Below are positions 34,740 through 46,625 of a DNA stretch of 64,000 nucleotides, one piece after another. Under the pieces are notes generated by a model. That model searched no databases and had not been told where the DNA came from. It was given only the letters and a program-made list of their open reading frames with translations. Within the stretch, counting starts at the first letter, position 1. Each line of letters starts with the position of its first letter. The translations under genes and the position numbers were made by a program. This DNA is from Conchocele bisecta (Eukaryota > Mollusca > Bivalvia > Lucinida > Thyasiridae), in NCBI GenBank assembly GCA_029237695.1, contig CM055280.1:29709406-29773405 (forward strand). Reading direction: 5' to 3'.

Positions 34740-35005
34740 CATTCTTATTTTTATTAATTCGTTCCCACGAAATAACAATTCGTTCCCTTAATTTAACAAT
34801 TCGATCCCACGAAATAACAATTCGTTCCCACGAAATAACAATTCGTTCCCACGGGAACGAATTGTTAATTCGTGGGAACGAATTGTTATATCATGGGTAA
34901 TGAATTGTTAATTCGAGGGAACGAATTGTTAAATTGAGGGAACGAATTGTTATTTCGTAAGAACGAATTAATAATTAAAAAAATCTACGTACGTCTCGTG
35001 CGGGG
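34740..35005. repeat. Hairpin with AACAATTCGTTCCC minisatellite arms, copy 1
   Basis: Units AACAATTCGTTCCCACG on the left meet their complement (CGTGGGAACGAATTGTT) on the right, turning at TTCCCACGGGAACG near 34848. The right outer end is GCGGGGCTCCGTAG. Confidence 0.8.
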
Positions 35006-35008
35006 CTC

Positions 35009-35419
35009 CGTAGTGTACTGATCATCATTTCCACTCGTGCAGTAAATATCGCAACCAGCATATATAATTATGTGTTTGTGTTTAATTTCAGGTCAAATGG
35101 TACTGAGCCCCGGAGGGGACGTACACTTCTTATTTTTATTAATTCGTTCCCACGAAATAACAATTCGTTCCCTCAATTTAACAATTCGTTCCCTCGAATT
35201 AACAATTCGTTAGCATGATATATTAAACAATTCGTTCCTACGAATTAACAATTCGTTCCCGTGGGAACGAATTGTTTTTTCGTGGGAACGAATTGTTATT
35301 TCGTGGGATCGAATTGTTAAATTAAGGGAACGAATTGTTATTTCGTGGGAACGAATTAATAAAAATAAAAATTATACGTCCCCGACCGGGGCTGCGTACC
35401 ATTTGCGGGGCGTAGTGTA
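35009..35419. repeat. Hairpin with AACAATTCGTTCCC arms, copy 2, with GAGCCCCGGAGGGGACGT ends
   Basis: Left end TGAGCCCCGGAGGGGACGT at 35102 and right end ACGTCCCCGACCGGGGC at 35378 flank arms of four to six units of about 20 bases, turning at TTCCCGTGGGAACG near 35268. Confidence 0.8.
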
Positions 35420-36139
35420 TTGATCATCTCGACTCGTGCAGTAAAGATCGCAACCATCATATATATGATATGTGTTTGTGTTTCATTTCGGGCCATACAG
35501 AGTATAGTTAAGACTTATGAAAATGTGGTGGGTGTAGATCTAACTGCACTCACGCGTGACATAGACTACCCACCGTATAATACCCACGAATTAAAACCAC
35601 ATATATCACAATTAAAACGTAGATGTGTATTTAGTTTTATAATTGTTGCACGTGTTTCGAATGCAAATCGAAACATTTATAGATATGTTCTGTTTACACA
35701 ATTTATTTACTTAACCGACAAATTTAAAGGACGTTCGTTGTTGGATTTCCAAGGTCGGTTATTTATTTATGCTATAGGATCATATGCATTGTATATACGG
35801 ACTATTTAATAAATATGAAGATTCGGACGCCATAACGGAGGATGTACATGTATTGAGGTAACTTATTGACTATGTACGTCGCTTCGGATGCATATTCATA
35901 GTATTTAGTTTAAGTTTAGGGGACTCTTTATCGCTAATATTAAAATTAGAAAGCGCGGACTGTTATTTTTCCGAAAAAATAACAGTCCGCGACTTTTAAA
36001 TTTTAAAACACGCGGACATAGATCAGATATCAGAACAGTTGTTTACATAAAGTGGGTGCGTTTATCGAGCCATTCTTTTAGAATGTTTAGATATTTCCCG
36101 TAAATGTCGTTCAAATTTGTTTAAGACGCATTTACCCGA
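35420..36139. other. No supported gene; one short unassigned ORF
   Basis: A 129-codon frame at 35420-35809 starts inside the repeated hairpin flank and has no motif I recognise. It is AT-rich and probably not coding. AGTCCGCGACTTTTAAA near 35985 pairs with a preceding CGCGGACTGTTATTTTTCC as a small hairpin. Confidence 0.4.
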
Positions 36140-36164
36140 TAAGCACAATCATGGCTATTTTCTA

Positions 36165-36786
36165 TGGAAGCCCTGGAGGGACTTCCGACTTCTTTACTTC
36201 CGACTTCCGACTTCATTACTTCCGACTTCTAACTTCATCACTTCTGACTTCATTACTTCCGACTTCATTACTTCTGACTTCCGACTCCATCACTTCTGAC
36301 TTCATCACTTCCGACTTCATTACTTCCGACTTCCGACTTCATTACTTCCAAGTCAGAAGTGATGAAGTCGGAAGTAATGAAGTCAGAAGTGATGAAGTCG
36401 GAAGTAATGAAGTCTGAAGTAATGAAGTCGGAAGTAATGAAGTAATGAAGTCGGAAGTCGGAGTAATGAAGTCGGAAGTCGGAAGTAATGAAGTAATGAA
36501 GTCGGAAGTCGGAAGTAAGAATGAAGTCGGAAGTCGGAAGTAATGAAGTAATGAAGTCGGAAGTCGGAAGTAATGAAGTCGGAAGTAATGAAGTCAGAAG
36601 TGATGAAGTCGGAAGTAATGAAGTAATGAAGTGATGAAGTCTGAAGTAATGAAGTCGGAAGTGATGAAGTCGGAAGTAATGAAGTCGGAAGTCAGAAGTA
36701 ATGAAGTCGGAAGTAATGAAGTCAGAAGTGATGAAGTCGGAAGTCGGAAGTAAAGAAGTCGGAAGTCCCTCCAGGGCTTCCATAAT
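36165..36786. repeat. Large hairpin with GAAGTCGGAAGTAAT minisatellite arms
   Basis: GGAAGCCCTGGAGGGACTTC at the left and GAAGTCCCTCCAGGGCTTCC at the right are exact complements. Between them, words CTTCCGACTTCATTA change to TAATGAAGTCGGAAG at about 36349. The right arm is more than twice as long as the left. The 175-residue frame across it is repeat-derived. Confidence 0.85.
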
Positions 36787-37395
36787 TTTCTTCAATAGTT
36801 ATGCTTACCAATTTCTAGTATTACACACCCGTCTGTGTTAATCCTGCCTAGATGCCAACCTTTCTGAACATATATTGGCAATCCCAACAATCAAGCTGTT
36901 TGATGTCAAGAATTTTGAAACAGAACCAACAAATAATAGCAAAAGTTGCACATGTGGTGGTGCAGTTCGCTTTCGCTTTCGCTTTCACTATATTTGGCTT
37001 CCTAAGACATACATATATAGTTATATTTCGAAATAGATAAATGCATTACAGTTGAAGACAAATACAAAATCTGCAGAAAGAAAATCAAGGTCGGGGAAGT
37101 ATTTGATGTCTGGCTGCGTGCACACAACGTATCTGACCGAGTCTATGTGTATACAACCTATATAACCTGCGTATGATTAAAATCTTAGCAATTAGAAATT
37201 GTGTAGGTAATTATTGGTAAACATTGTATGCATAGACAAACAATAGAATACACGAATATAACACAGTATGTGACGCTACATATTAATAACATGGGATTAT
37301 AAAGTTTAACATGAAATTATAAAGTTTAAGCTGATCAACGACAAGTAAGATTAGTCAATATTATTGCATAAATAGAGGATCTTACATGAATGATG
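36787..37395. other. No gene seen
   Basis: Low-complexity TTCGCTTTCGCTTTC near 36968 is the only feature noted. Confidence 0.4.
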
Positions 37396-37505
37396 AATTA
37401 ATATGATACGTATTAAACTCGTTGACTGATTTCATAAGAAACGAGGCAGGGTTAGGGGTTAGGGGTTAGGGTTAGGGTTAGGGGTTAATAAGTCAACGAG
37501 TTTAT
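37396..37505. repeat. MITE family L with an internal TTAGGG tract
   Basis: The left arm TTAAACTCGTTGACTGATTTC and the right arm AGTCAACGAGTTTA belong to family L (copies at 46795, 58855 and 60722). The usual loop is replaced by (A)GGGTTAGGGG-type repeats at 37447-37489, about seven telomere-like units. Confidence 0.8.
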
Positions 37506-38259
37506 GGGGATTTAACATGGGGAAATTGTTTTGAATTTTAGAAATACTGGACCGATTTTTACAATTTAACTTTTGTTTTCTTAGTTAGATCATATCCAAG
37601 CTATCTAGTCAGATTTCGGAGTCAATTTCCAAATTTTTTCATTTTTTGACTCCTCCCACACTGCCTTACCTCTTTTTCCCCCATGTTAAATTCCCATAGA
37701 CAAATCTATTTTTCGTAATAAAATCAATATTTGACAAAATTTCACGAAATAAAAAGAAGGCTCATTCTTAAATTTTCCTTTAATTTAATATTATCGAAAA
37801 TAATATTGTTTTTGAATTGTCTATATAGCCGTAAAATTTGGGCAGCTTTCGTGAAACAGACTATAGTGTATTATGATTTTCATGACACTGTGTTATTAAT
37901 ATGTGAAAGCCCATTTTATGCAATAAAATTCTATTTCGCAGTGTACATTGTAATAACACAGCATAATGCATGTTATCGATGTAAACACAATGTATATACA
38001 TTGTAAGTGAACTTTCTATAAACATAAACACGCTAGGTTATCACTCGCTGTACAGTTTCATTGTATTATACCGTACTTATGCACGTAATACAACCATACA
38101 TTGTGCATAGACACTCACACACATTTATGTACATATATACTATGTCAGTACACAGTGATCAAACTAATTTGGGGCTAGGGTGGTCACTAACTCAATTTGA
38201 CACGATGAGCCATTTTTTAAATAATACAAATCCTAAGTAGGTATAATCTCAAATCGCAT
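37506..38259. other. Diverged inverted-repeat element piece, no gene
   Basis: CCAAGCTATCTAGTCAGATTTC and CCCCCATGTTAAATTCCCATAG resemble 31830-31915. GCCGTAAAATTTGGGCAGC resembles 5515. No coding exon recognised. Confidence 0.4.
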
Positions 38260-38481
38260 TTGTGGCTGTGACTGGAGAAGTGTGTCTTATGGGATCTGTG
38301 ACCAGTGTAGCTCCTGGTCAAATAGCACAATCATGTAGTCCGATAGCGATCTATATTCCTTGTTACAAGCATGACGCGTGTTTTATTGGTGGAATGGCGA
38401 ACAGTTCATATACTGATACACAGTTCGATCAGGATCTACACTGGTCGCGAAATCCATAAGCCCCATTTCTCCAGTCACAGT
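38260..38481. repeat. MITE family G copy next to the satellite
   Basis: Ends GGCTGTGACTGGAGAAGTG and CCATTTCTCCAGTCACAG. The satellite begins 30 bases later. Confidence 0.7.
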
Positions 38482-38510
38482 GACATTTCTGTGCAATATG
38501 TTACATATAC

Positions 38511-41152
38511 ACATTGTATGTACATATACACATTGTATGTACTATACACATTGTATGTACATATACACATTGTATGTACATATACACATTGTATGTACTA
38601 TACATTGTATGTACATATACACATTGTATGTACATATACATTGTATGTACACATATACACATTGTATGTACATATACACATTGTATGTACACATATACAC
38701 ATTGTATGTACATATACACATTGTATGTACATATCACATTGTATGTACATATACATTGTATGTACTATACACATTGTATGTACATTATTACTATACACAT
38801 TGTATGTACACATACACATTGTATGTACACATTACACATTGTATGTACACTATACACATTGTATGACTATACACATTGTATGTACACTATACACATTGTA
38901 TGTACATATACATTGTATGTACACTATACACATTGTATGTACATATCACATTGTATGTACATATACATTGTATGTCATATACATTGTATGTACTATACAC
39001 ATTGTATGTATATACATTGTATGTACACATCACATTGTGTACTATACACATTGTATGTACATATCACATTGTATGTACATATACACATTGTATGTACACA
39101 TATACACATTGTAGTACATATACACTTGTATGTACACATATACACATTGTATGTACATATCACATTGATGTACACATATACACATTGTATGTACATTATA
39201 CATTGTATGTACACATATACACATTGTATGTACTATACACATTGTATGTACATATACACATTGTATGTACACATATACACATTGTATGTACATATACACA
39301 TTGTATGTACACATATACACTTGTATGTACATACACATTGTATGTACATACACATTGTATGTACACATATACACATTGTATGTACTATACACTTGTATGT
39401 ACACATATACACATTGTATGTACATATACACATTGTATGTACATATACACATTGTATGTACATATACACATTGTATGTACACATACACATTGTATGTACA
39501 TATACACATTGTATGTACACTATACACATTGTATGTACATATACACATTGTATGTACACATATACACATTGTATGTACTATACACATTGTATGTACATAT
39601 ACACATTGTATGTACATATACATTGTATTGTTACATATACACATTGTATGTTACATATACACAGTATGTACATATACACATTGTATGTTACATATACACA
39701 TTGTATGTTACTATACACATTGTATGTACATATACACATTGATGTCATATACACTTGTATGTTACATATACACATTGTATGTTACATATACACAGTATGT
39801 ACATATACACATTGTATGTTACATATACACATTGTATGTACATATACACATTGTATGTATTATACACATTGTATGTTACATATACACATTGCATGTACAT
39901 ATACACATTGTATGTACACATATACACATTGTATGTACACATATACACATTGTATGTACATATACACATTTGTATGTACACATATACACTCATTGTATGT
40001 TACATATACACATTGTATGTACACATATACACATTGTATGTACACATATACACATTGTATGTACATATACACATTGTATGTACACATATACACATTGTAT
40101 GTACACATATACACATTGTATGTACATATACACATTGTATGTACACATATACACATTGTATGTACATATACACATTGTATGTACACATATACACATTGTA
40201 TGTACACATATACACATTGTATGTACATATACACATTGTATGTACACATATACACATTGTATGTACATATACACATTGTATGTACACATATACACATTGT
40301 ATGTACATATACACATTGTATGTACACATATACACATTGTATGTACATATACACATTGTATGTACACATATACACATTGTATGTACTCATATACACATTG
40401 TATGTACATATACACATTGTAGTACACATATACACATTGTATGTACACATATACACATTGTATGTACACATATACACATTGTATGTACACATATACACAT
40501 TGTATGTACACATATACACATTGTATGTACATATACACATTGTATGTACACATATACACATTGTATGTATTACATATACACATTGTATGTACAAAATATA
40601 CACATTGTATGTTACACATATACACATTGTATGTACACATATACACATTTGTATGTACATATACACATTGTATGTACATATACACATTGTATGTACACAT
40701 ATACACATTGTATGTACACATATACACATTGTATGTACACATATACACATTGTATGTACACATATACACATTGTATGTACATATACACATTGTATGTACA
40801 TATACACATTGTATGTACATATACACATTGTATGTACATATACACATTGTATGTACACATATACACATTGTATGTACATATACACATTGTATGTACACAT
40901 ATACACATTGTATGTACACATAACACATTGTATGTACATATACACATTGTATGTACATATACACATTGTATGTACATATACACATTGTATGTACACATAT
41001 ACACATTGTATGTACACATATACACATTGTATGTACATATACACATTGTATGTACACATATACACATTGTATGTACACATATACACATTGTATGTACATA
41101 TACACATTGTATGTACATATACACATTGTATGTACACATATACACATTGTAT
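38511..41152. repeat. 2.6-kb satellite, 19/21-bp monomers of ACATTGTATGTACATATA
   Basis: About 130 monomers alternate between a 19-base form (CATTGTATGTACATATACA) and a 21-base form with an extra CA. The left half (to about 39990) has many one- or two-base losses. The right half is highly regular. The sequence is close to self-complementary, so it reads open in several frames on both strands, giving Tyr/Thr/His/Cys-rich frames up to 884 codons that are not genes. Confidence 0.95.
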
Positions 41153-41400
41153 GGTGGCTCCTTACTGACTTTTCGTCTCTTCTTTCTACAAATTAAGTTT
41201 GTTTGCGTTTGTTTGTTTATGGTGTTTAACGGCCTATCAACAGTTACGGTCATGTAAGGTCGGGCAAACGGTTTCGATCCCATTTTAACTTGCTGCATGG
41301 GGGTGGGGGGGGGGGGCGGTGTCCCAAAATCAGACGGATTGACAACCTGACTCCAGTATACCCCCCCCCCCCCCCCACAACTCGTTGCGGGGGTATAACT
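41153..41400 (-). repeat. SINE 3' end (minus strand) with G- and C-runs
   Basis: GGTGTTTAACGGCCTATCAAC at 41219 is the complement of the SINE end, preceded by a GTTTGTTT tail. A G-run at about 41299-41318 and a C-run at 41361-41379 follow, 45 bases apart. Confidence 0.65.
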
Positions 41401-41693
41401 AACGGGTGCACTTTCACCGACCTATCAATGAGAGTATTGGCATGTTTCGATATTTCATGTTGCAGTATCTACTAGATGGTATAATCGTGATAAAGTATAA
41501 AGTCCCAGATAAGTTTCAAAGAATGCCGTCTGAAGTGTCTTCTTACATTTTGATGCATTTTCGAGTTTAGTTTCTGCATTTACACAGCACATGGGCAATG
41601 TATGGACATGAGGATGTGATAAATAAGTTAGATCGCGGATTATCTCCTCGTACATGCTGACGAGCCGTGATCTAACTGTGGCATAGGAACCAG

Positions 41694-41936
41694 AGGCCCG
41701 TTTCACTAAACTTCGTACGACTAAAATGTTCGTAAGTGCAAATGTTGGATCGTCTGAAAATTCCAATTGATGGAGTTACATTTATTGAGCATAGGCTGTA
41801 TATGCAGCCTATGCTCAGTAAATGTAAATCCAATAATTGTTTACAAGAAAATGTTGTTAATGTAAAATTTACAGACTATCATAAGTATGGAAATACGAAT
41901 ATTTTCGTCGTACGAAGTTTAGTGAAACGGCCCCCA
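41694..41936. repeat. MITE family F, complete
   Basis: Ends GGCCCGTTTCACTAAACTTC and AGTTTAGTGAAACGGCCCC. The centre is GCATAGGCTGTATATGCAGC. Confidence 0.75.
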
Positions 41937-42364
41937 GTTAATGTTTTACCATATACATGCATTCGATCGTTACTTCAGTTTAGCAATACATCACAACCAT
42001 ATCATACGGTACGAATGCAATCCATAATTTAGAAAATAATTCGAGAGACAAAAAATGCCCAAACCCCACAACAAAAACAAATCTTAAACGATCTATTTTC
42101 AATTGACGTGTCACACTTTTGTAGGTCTGTGTGTATCACATATTAAATGATGCATACGGGTATTTTAAAATTTGACAAATGTATTACTGAATAGGCGTAT
42201 GTTGAGTTATCGGTTTCCTATTATGTATTTTGTTTGTGTGGAGAACTATAACATCGGCTGTGTAAATGTTTGTGAACCGTGACGATAAAAGGGATTTATC
42301 AGTATAAGTTAGTGTTCACATATTAACGTTTAAGGAATTAAATGCTTGGGAGCATTAGCGAAAT
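41937..42364. other. No gene seen
   Basis: AT-rich unique sequence. Confidence 0.4.
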
Positions 42365-42720
42365 TTAAAAGTTAATTGACCTTGACCTTGGGCAAGATGT
42401 GGCGCATGGGCGGGTGATACTATGGATGATAATAAGCACGTACATGAAGCCAATCTTTCATATAGTAAAGAAGTTATAGGAACATGGAGAAACGCACACG
42501 CATCTACTGAATGTGGAAATCTGCTGAATATTAAATGTGTTATTTGACCTTGTCCTTGGGCACGGGGGAACATGGGTGGGGTATGAAAATATGGATGGTA
42601 ATAAACATAAAATGAAGTTGAAACCAATCGGTCATACGCTAAAGAAGTTATAGAAGAATGGAAAAAGTGACAGAAAGACGGACGGACGGACGGACGGACG
42701 ACGTTTGCATCCATGTATCC
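42365..42720 (-). repeat. GGTCAAGGTCA-type repeat pair and GACG microsatellite
   Basis: TTGACCTTGACCTTGGGC at 42375 and TTGACCTTGTCCTTGGGC at 42543 are two units of about 168 bases on the minus strand. A (GACG)n run at 42679-42699 marks the element's other end, as GTCC runs do at 3620. Confidence 0.6.
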
Positions 42721-42819
42721 CATTTTCGCTACGGGATGGAATAAAAAAACAACTGCATATATATCCAATGTAACAACAAACTACCTCTCCACCATACCTA
42801 GTCATAATTGCATTCTTAT

Positions 42820-44191
42820 TAAAGGTACATGTACATGCTCAGTCAGTATATTTTATATCAGTAGCCTATTTCATCAACATTGCAAAGTATACTTTACTAG
42901 CAAAGTATACTTTGAGGGAGTAATCATTTATTTTTCCTGAAATGCATTATTTCATATAGAACTAACAAATGCATATATTTCATGATTAAAAGTATGCAGA
43001 ATTATTATACTGAATTTATTACATTATCACAGCCAAAATGGCTGTGATAATGTAATAAATTCAGTATAATAAAAATTAATAAATTTATCATAAAATTGAA
43101 AATTTCTCCCTCAAAGTATACTTTGCTAGTAAAGTATACTTTGCAATGTTGATGAAATAGGCTCCTGAAACATCATCTGGGACATTTTCTGGCAAAACTA
43201 GATTTGTCAGTAAGCGAGGCTTACGGAATACCCCCCCCCCCCCGCGTGGAATACCCCTAACACTAAATATGTATATTTTTTCCAAGTCTGTGGGCCTGTG
43301 ACCTTGATATAGGAATCAGCGGGGGTTGGACGGTTATGGATTTGTCACAGCATGATAGTAGAGCCTTAGAGAAATGCATTGGTGAAATATTAAGAATTTT
43401 TGCTGAAGGAAATAGAAGTTATAACAGATTTCTCTAATGTTAAGTTTTGTGAAGCGACTAAGTATGTGACCTTGACTTCGGGATCAGCGGGGGTTGGGCG
43501 GTCGTGGATTTGTCACAGCATGGTAGTGGAGCCTTAGCGGAATGCATGGGTGAAATATTAAGAAGTTTTAATGAAGAAAATGGAAGTTATAACAGATTTC
43601 TCTGATGTTAAGTTTTGTGAAGCGACTAATTATGTGACCTTGATTTCGGGATCAGCGGGGGTTGGGCGGTCGTGGATTTGTCACAGCATGGTAGTAGAGC
43701 CTTAGTGGAATGCATAGGTGAAATATTAAGAATTTTCTATGAAGGAAGTAAAAGTATAATAAACATTAATTTACAATTACCCCACCTATTGGCATTATTA
43801 TACAATTTAAATCAGACGTAAATTTCCACACTGATATCAGGGGAGATAACTCTGTTTCCTTAAAATGTTAACGGACATTACTTTATTCTCTATATTTATT
43901 TTTCGATGTGCAGTGATCATACTTTATAATCTAGTGAAAATATATTTTTTCATAATTAAAAAATATAATGCATCATTTGCATATTAAAATAGCATGATAC
44001 CACCGTGCGTCACTACCAGTAAAATACATATTACTAAATGATTATACAAGTATAGCGTGTAGTCAGTATATGTGTCAGTAGATTATGTCAAATAGCGTAT
44101 TTTTTAGAACTGGTGGAATAGTGACACAATTGTACACTTATTTAATTCCTATAAAGATGTTGTGCCTACTAAGTGGGCATGTACCTTTAAC
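42820..44191. repeat. MITE family E host with nested MITE A and tandem repeat
   Basis: It begins TTAAAGGTACATGTACATGC and ends GTGGGCATGTACCTTTAA. Inside are a complete family A copy (42859-43167, minus orientation) and three 180-bp units at 43300-43757 with ATCAGCGGGGGTTGG, TTTGTCACAGCATGG and AACAGATTTCTCT, plus a C-run at 43231. Confidence 0.65.
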
Positions 44192-44394
44192 CCGTAATAA
44201 TGTCACTGATATTGTATTCAATTTTGTATGTTCTGGATCGTTGCCCAACCAGAAAAGTTGTGGCTAGATATAAGATTATCATCAGATGTTAAAGTTTGTG
44301 ACGGTGTATAAATCTCTACAGGGGTTACCAAACTATATATGTATACCTTATAAACGAACACAAAATAACTATTTCAGCAATACATTTTGATGGT

Positions 44395-44822
44395 GTATGG
44401 AGCCCCGCAGGGGACGTATAATTTTTTTTTTTATTAATTCGTTCCCACGAAATAACAATTCGTTCCCTTAATTTAACAACTCATTTCCACGAATGAACAA
44501 TTCGTTCCCACGAATTAACAATTTGTTCCCTCAATTTAACAATTCGTTCCCACGAAATAACAATTGTTATATCGTGGGAACGAATTGTTAATTCGAGGGA
44601 ACTAATTGTTAAATTGAGGGAACGAATTGTCATTTCGTGGGAACGAATTTTTAATTCGAGAGAACGAATTGTTATATCGTGGGAACGAATTGTTAATTCG
44701 AGGGAACGAATTGTTATATCGTGGGAACTAATTGTTAATTCGAGGGAACGAATTGTTAAATTGAGGTAACGAATTGTTATTTCGTGGGAACGAATTAATA
44801 AAAAAAGCCATGTCCCCTGCGG
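44395..44822. repeat. Hairpin with AACAATTCGTTCCC arms, copy 3
   Basis: Ends TGGAGCCCCGCAGGGGACGT and ATGTCCCCTGCGG. The arms are asymmetric: about six units on the left, about twelve on the right, in alternating TTATATCGTGGGAAC and TTAATTCGAGGGAAC variants. Confidence 0.8.
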
Positions 44823-44881
44823 TAATGGTGTATACATTTTACCAGTACCGTACCCAGGATGAGGTAGACGATTTTTGTTAT

Positions 44882-45228
44882 TGGAATGAATGGCCTTTTT
44901 GTTGAATTTATCGGGGTATAAACTTGGAAAAGTCGCGGGAATACTGGACGAAGGCCGGAAGGCCTCGTCCAGTATTCCCGCGACTATTCCAAGTTTATAT
45001 CCCCGATAAATTCAACAAAAAGGCCATTCATTCCTTATAATTCCAGCATTTGAAATAAATTCATCAAGAAAATGTGTTTATTTTCCGTTTTCTTAACCTG
45101 CGCCTCACGGTTACGGAAATTAGTTCGGCGTGGGAGTTTACTGGGATATAAATATTGGACAGAGACTTGCTACCGGCCAATCAAATGTTAGGGAATTGTG
45201 TAAATATTTTTGTGCTGGAATTATTATG
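44882..45228 (+). repeat. MITE family B copy
   Basis: Hairpin from GGAATGAATGGCCTTTTTG with the perfect loop GGCCGGAAGGCC. It ends GTGCTGGAATTATTAT. Confidence 0.8.
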
Positions 45229-45337
45229 CTAACAATTAAACAAATCCCCGGGGTGGTGGCGGGCAGAACGCTCTCTGACCCCTATATTGGGACTTGGTTC
45301 GCCTCTGGTTTTTACCTCTAGTCTATTACTATGGTGT

Positions 45338-45532
45338 ACGAACGGGGTCAAAACTAAACGTACATGTGCAGCTATAAAAATACAGCTGCAGCTATACATT
45401 TACAGCTGCAGCTGTACATTTTACAGGTGCAGGTATACATTTACAGGTACAGCTGTAAATAATGCAGGTGTACCTTTATATTTTTATAGCTGCACCTGTA
45501 AGTTTAGTTTTGATCCCGTTCGTACACCATAT
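45338..45532. repeat. Inverted-repeat element with CAGCTGCAGCTATACATTT units
   Basis: GTACGAACGGGGTCAAAACT and AGTTTTGATCCCGTTCGTAC are terminal inverted repeats. The middle has five units of TACAGCTGCAGCTATACAT with GCAGGTA variants. Confidence 0.75.
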
Positions 45533-45802
45533 ATTACAGCGAGAACAGGCCTGTCGTTAACCTTACTATGCCGAATGATGGATCGTAGCTAGTTATTCCC
45601 GTTTGTAAATCTATTTATAGAGATCTGGTCCTATGCAGTATTTCAGCGTTTATTTCTTACTGTATAACACAAACACATGAGTTTCGCAAACAGAGTAGAC
45701 ACAGATCATACTGCACACATGTGTAGTCTGATCAGAGTCTACCCTGAGTGCAATAAGATTCATAATTGTGAAAATATGAGTCCGGCAAATAATCAAGTTG
45801 TA

Positions 45803-46215
45803 TGATCACGTGGTACTAACAACAACAACAAGTACTGAAATTTCCAGAATCCATCTGACTCAAAGTACGTATTCTTTTATAGTGTTCTTATTACGTAACG
45901 GATTGGTGAAATATGGCGCATCAGACGCGTCTTGTTAAGCTGCATTTGGTGGTCCCTGTATTTTCGCCCAAACTTCTGTCGTTTGTGCGAAGAATCGATT
46001 TCCGTGTCTCTGACACGGAAATCGATTCTTCGCAAAAACGACATACGTCTGTGCCAAACTCCCTGTACCACCAAATGCAGCTCACGAAGACGCGTTTGCT
46101 GTGCCATATTTCATCAAAATCCCTTTCATATTAAGGAAAATATCAAATAATACTTTCAAGATTTCAACACTTTCAGTCACTGTTGTTGTTGTTGTTACAA
46201 CCACGTGATCATGCA
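45803..46215. repeat. 410-bp inverted-repeat element upstream of gene 2
   Basis: Outer ends GATCACGTGGTACTAACAAC and GTTGTTACAACCACGTGATC pair. The inner arms carry GCATTTGGTGGTCCCTG and a perfect central palindrome around GTCTCTGACACGG. It ends about 410 bases before the predicted gene 2 start. Confidence 0.7.
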
Positions 46216-46625
46216 CCATAATAATGCAGCACATATGTAGGATGCTCTGGATCAACACTAGTCGAAATCGCTATAATGACCCCTTTTCACAACCAATCAT
46301 GCTACACAAGCAATAAGGCCATACACTACACAATTTGGACCGGATTTCTACAAATAAAATCAACGCGAGATAACTAGCTACGATCACATTATATTTATCG
46401 TCTGCTGGTTACTTTTTAATTTTCATTTTTGTCGACAAAACGTAGTTTGATAGAACGTCAGAAGCGGTTCCAATGAACAAACTATAAACAACAACAAACG
46501 AATTCCACGTTTCGTTTCCCGTATTCTAAGTGTCAGCAAGCGAACTACTTTATTTATAATCATAGTATACGGATATGCAATAACTATTTCAGTGATACAG
46601 TATGATACTCTAGGATCCATTCAGT

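Noticed and set aside
35420..35809. Possible small gene of 129 codons
   Set aside because: Its first third lies in the flank of a hairpin element repeated at 33497 and 35030; no domain, no splice support, strong AT bias.
36165..36786. CRISPR-like repeat array
   Set aside because: The repeats are contiguous without unique spacers, inverted about a centre, and the genome is animal.
36117..36795. Ser/Glu/Val/Gly and Leu/Pro/Thr/Ser repeat ORFs
   Set aside because: Translations of the GAAGTCGGAAGTAAT hairpin arms on both strands, with no unique sequence.
38371..41298. Very long open frames (up to 884 codons) on both strands
   Set aside because: They are translations of the 19/21-base satellite (Tyr/Thr/His/Cys/Val words only), exist in several frames and both strands, and have no start context or domain.
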